Assembly (NCBI RefSeq): GCF_017355525.1 | Contig: NZ_CP067395.1 | Coordinates: 620,001 to 684,000 of the forward strand | Direction: 5' to 3' | Length of the DNA stretch: 64,000 bases | Source of the DNA: Lysobacter enzymogenes | GTDB lineage: Bacteria > Pseudomonadota > Gammaproteobacteria > Xanthomonadales > Xanthomonadaceae | Shown: piece after piece, positions 62,220-64,000 of the stretch | Layout: every line of letters begins with the position of its first letter | Position numbering within the stretch: the stretch's first letter is position 1 | Position numbers and translations under genes: made by a program | Notes under the pieces: generated by a model | Told to the model about the DNA's origin: nothing | Seen by the model: only the letters and a program-made list of their open reading frames with translations | Databases searched by the model: none

Positions 62220-64000
62220 ATGAGCGCCACGCTCAGTTACTTCGGCATCCGCCACCACGGGCCCGGCTGCGCGCGCAGCCTGCGCAAGGCGCTGGACGCG
62301 TTGCGGCCCGATTGCGTGCTGATCGAAGGCCCGGCCGGCGCGGAAGCGCTGGTGTCCACGCACCTGCACGATGCGCAGTTGCAGCCGCCGGTCGCGCTGC
62401 TGTCGTACGGCGCCGACGATCCGCAGCTGGCCGTGTTCCATCCCTACGCCGAGTTCTCGCCGGAATGGCAGGCGATGCGCTGGGCGGTCGAGCACGGCGC
62501 GGCGGTGCGTTTCATCGACGTGCCGGCCGGCGCCAGCCTGGCCTGGCAGCGCGCGCGGCGCGACGGCGCGCCGGGCGGCGAAGCCGCGGCGGGCGAGGGC
62601 GGGGCGGCGGCGCCGGAAGAACTCGCCGACGATGCGGCGAGCCTGGATGCGTTGCCCGATACCGATACCGAAACCGAAACCGTCGCCGAAGACGCGGCCG
62701 AGCGCCGCGACCCGCACCGCGATCCGCTCGACTGGCTCGCCCACGCCGCCGGCTACGCCGACGGCGAGAGCTGGTGGAACCACATGGTCGAAGAACGCGG
62801 CGACGGCGAAGGCCTGTTCGAAGCGATCGCTGCCGCCATGAGCGAACTGCGCGACAACGCCGAGCTGCGCAACGGCCTCGACCCGGGCGAAGAAGCCCTG
62901 CGCGAAGCGCATATGCGCAGCGCGATCCGCGACGCGGCCAGGCAGGAATTCGAGCGCATCGCCGTGGTCTGCGGCGCCTGGCACGTGCCGGCGCTGACCG
63001 CCAAGGCCAGCGTCGCGGCCGACAAGGCCTTGCTGAAAGACCTCCCCAAACTCAAAGCCGCGGCGACCTGGGTGCCGTGGACCTACCGCCACCTCAGCAG
63101 CGCCAGCGGCTACGGCGCCGGCATCGATTCGCCGGGCTGGTACGAGCATTTGTGGCGGCACGGCAGCGGCCAGTCGCGCAGCGTCGGCTGGTTCGCGCGG
63201 GTCGCGCGGGTGCTGCGCGAGCACGCGCTGGACTGCTCGTCCGCGCACCTGATCGAAGCCGCGCGCCTGGCCGACACGTTGGCCGCGCTGCGCGAACGCC
63301 CGGCGCCGAGCCTGGACGAGCTCAACGAAGCGACCCTGAGCATCCTGTGCAACGGCGACGACGCGCCGATGCGGCTGATCGAGCAGGCGCTGATGATCGG
63401 CGAGCGCACCGGCTCGGTCCCCGAGTCGGTGCCGACGGTGCCGCTGCAACGCGACCTGGAAGCCCAGCGCAAGCGCCTGCGGCTCAAACCCGAGGCGCTG
63501 AGCAAGCCGCTGGAACTGGACCTGCGCAACGACACCGACCTGCAGCGCAGCCAACTGCTGCACCGCCTGTTGCTGCTCGACATCGGCTGGGGCCGGCTCG
63601 GCGGCGCCGGCCGTTCGCGCGGCAGTTTCCGCGAAGTGTGGGAACTGGCGTGGCAGCCGGCGTTCGAGATCGAACTGATCGTCGCCAGCCGCTACGGCCA
63701 GACCGTCGAGCAGGCGGCGACCGCACGCGCGATCGAAACCGCGCGCCGCAGCGAGCGCTTGCCGGACCTCTCGCGGCTGATCGACCGCGTGCTGCTGGCG
63801 AACCTGCCCGGCGCGGTCGAGGCGGTCGCCGCCGAACTGCAGGCGCGCGCCGCGGTCGACGCCGACCCGCTGTCGCTGCTGGCCGCGTTGCCGGCGCTGG
63901 CCAACGTGCAGCGCTACGGCAACGTGCGCAACACCGATGCGGCGCAGGTGCGGCATCTGTTCGACGGCATGCTCGCGCGCGCCTGCATCGGCCTCACGAT
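62220..64000 (+). CDS. DUF5682-like protein (3' end outside window)
   Basis: Open from ATG 62220, 7 bp after the MoxR stop, to the window edge (593 codons seen). The N-terminus has GIRHHGPG (residues 9-16) and LIEGP (34-38), and GAWH places a His at residue 255. This pattern recalls the TraB/TIKI/ChaN/EreA group of His/Glu-dependent hydrolases, to which I believe DUF5682 is related; that is inference. An acidic low-complexity insert (about 120-165, with DTDTETET) splits the domain. The rest is helical. It may be the effector or substrate-processing member of the set driven by the MoxR ATPase. Confidence 0.8.
   Translation, partial: MSATLSYFGIRHHGPGCARSLRKALDALRPDCVLIEGPAGAEALVSTHLHDAQLQPPVALLSYGADDPQLAVFHPYAEFSPEWQAMRWAVEHGAAVRFIDVPAGASLAWQRARRDGAPGGEAAAGEGGAAAPEELADDAASLDALPDTDTETETVAEDAAERRDPHRDPLDWLAHAAGYADGESWWNHMVEERGDGEGLFEAIAAAMSELRDNAELRNGLDPGEEALREAHMRSAIRDAARQEFERIAVVCGAWHVPALTAKASVAADKALLKDLPKLKAAATWVPWTYRHLSSASGYGAGIDSPGWYEHLWRHGSGQSRSVGWFARVARVLREHALDCSSAHLIEAARLADTLAALRERPAPSLDELNEATLSILCNGDDAPMRLIEQALMIGERTGSVPESVPTVPLQRDLEAQRKRLRLKPEALSKPLELDLRNDTDLQRSQLLHRLLLLDIGWGRLGGAGRSRGSFREVWELAWQPAFEIELIVASRYGQTVEQAATARAIETARRSERLPDLSRLIDRVLLANLPGAVEAVAAELQARAAVDADPLSLLAALPALANVQRYGNVRNTDAAQVRHLFDGMLARACIGLT

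Overview
The window is a chromosomal segment of very GC-rich, gene-dense DNA. The best fit is a Xanthomonadaceae gammaproteobacterium, most likely Lysobacter or a close relative. The evidence is the complete rpf (DSF quorum-sensing) cluster beside lysS and prfB, two xanthomonad-type TonB-dependent receptors in a glycan-use locus, and short intergenic repeats of kinds I know from this family. No tRNA, rRNA, IS element, prophage or CRISPR array was seen. Gene assignments rest on reading motifs, since no database search was possible.

Layout. (1) 1-18566: a Wzx/Wzy-type exopolysaccharide or capsule locus. Leftward are a tyrosine phosphatase, a Wzc-like tyrosine kinase, a fused WecA-WecB protein, WecC, a Wzx flippase, an acetyltransferase, a Wzy-type polymerase, a glycosyltransferase, an exported protein of unknown function, a two-domain oxidoreductase, a heparinase-like protein and a second glycosyltransferase cut by the window edge. 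A Wza-like outer-membrane lipoprotein diverges to the right. WecB and WecC together suggest that N-acetylmannosaminuronate is one building block. (2) 18725-22980: an HSP90-family ATPase followed by a large helical-repeat protein. (3) 23300-27537: a small NRPS (carrier-condensation-adenylation-carrier) overlapping a type II thioesterase with Cys in place of the catalytic Ser. (4) 27640-29791: a Tat-exported glycosylasparaginase, CutC and a small unknown protein.

(5) 30083-44336: a glycan-degradation locus. It holds two paralogous TonB-dependent receptors, a GH92 alpha-mannosidase, a GH20 beta-hexosaminidase and a GH2 beta-mannosidase. With the glycosylasparaginase these activities match stepwise breakdown of N-glycans. 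The same 14-bp near-palindrome lies upstream of both receptors and is a candidate shared operator. (6) 44676-47639: an exported VIT/TPR/DUF2135 protein. (7) 47893-50856: prfB, with its programmed +1 frameshift, and lysS.

(8) 51247-57274: the rpf system. rpfG and rpfC face rpfF (DSF synthase) and rpfB (acyl-CoA ligase), with a terminator between rpfB and rpfF; rpfH is absent. (9) 57554-58027: a small lipoprotein followed by a striking 37-bp inverted repeat. (10) 58168-64000: SWIM zinc-finger protein, DUF5691-like protein, MoxR-type AAA+ ATPase and a DUF5682-like protein cut by the window edge. This is the least understood gene set here.
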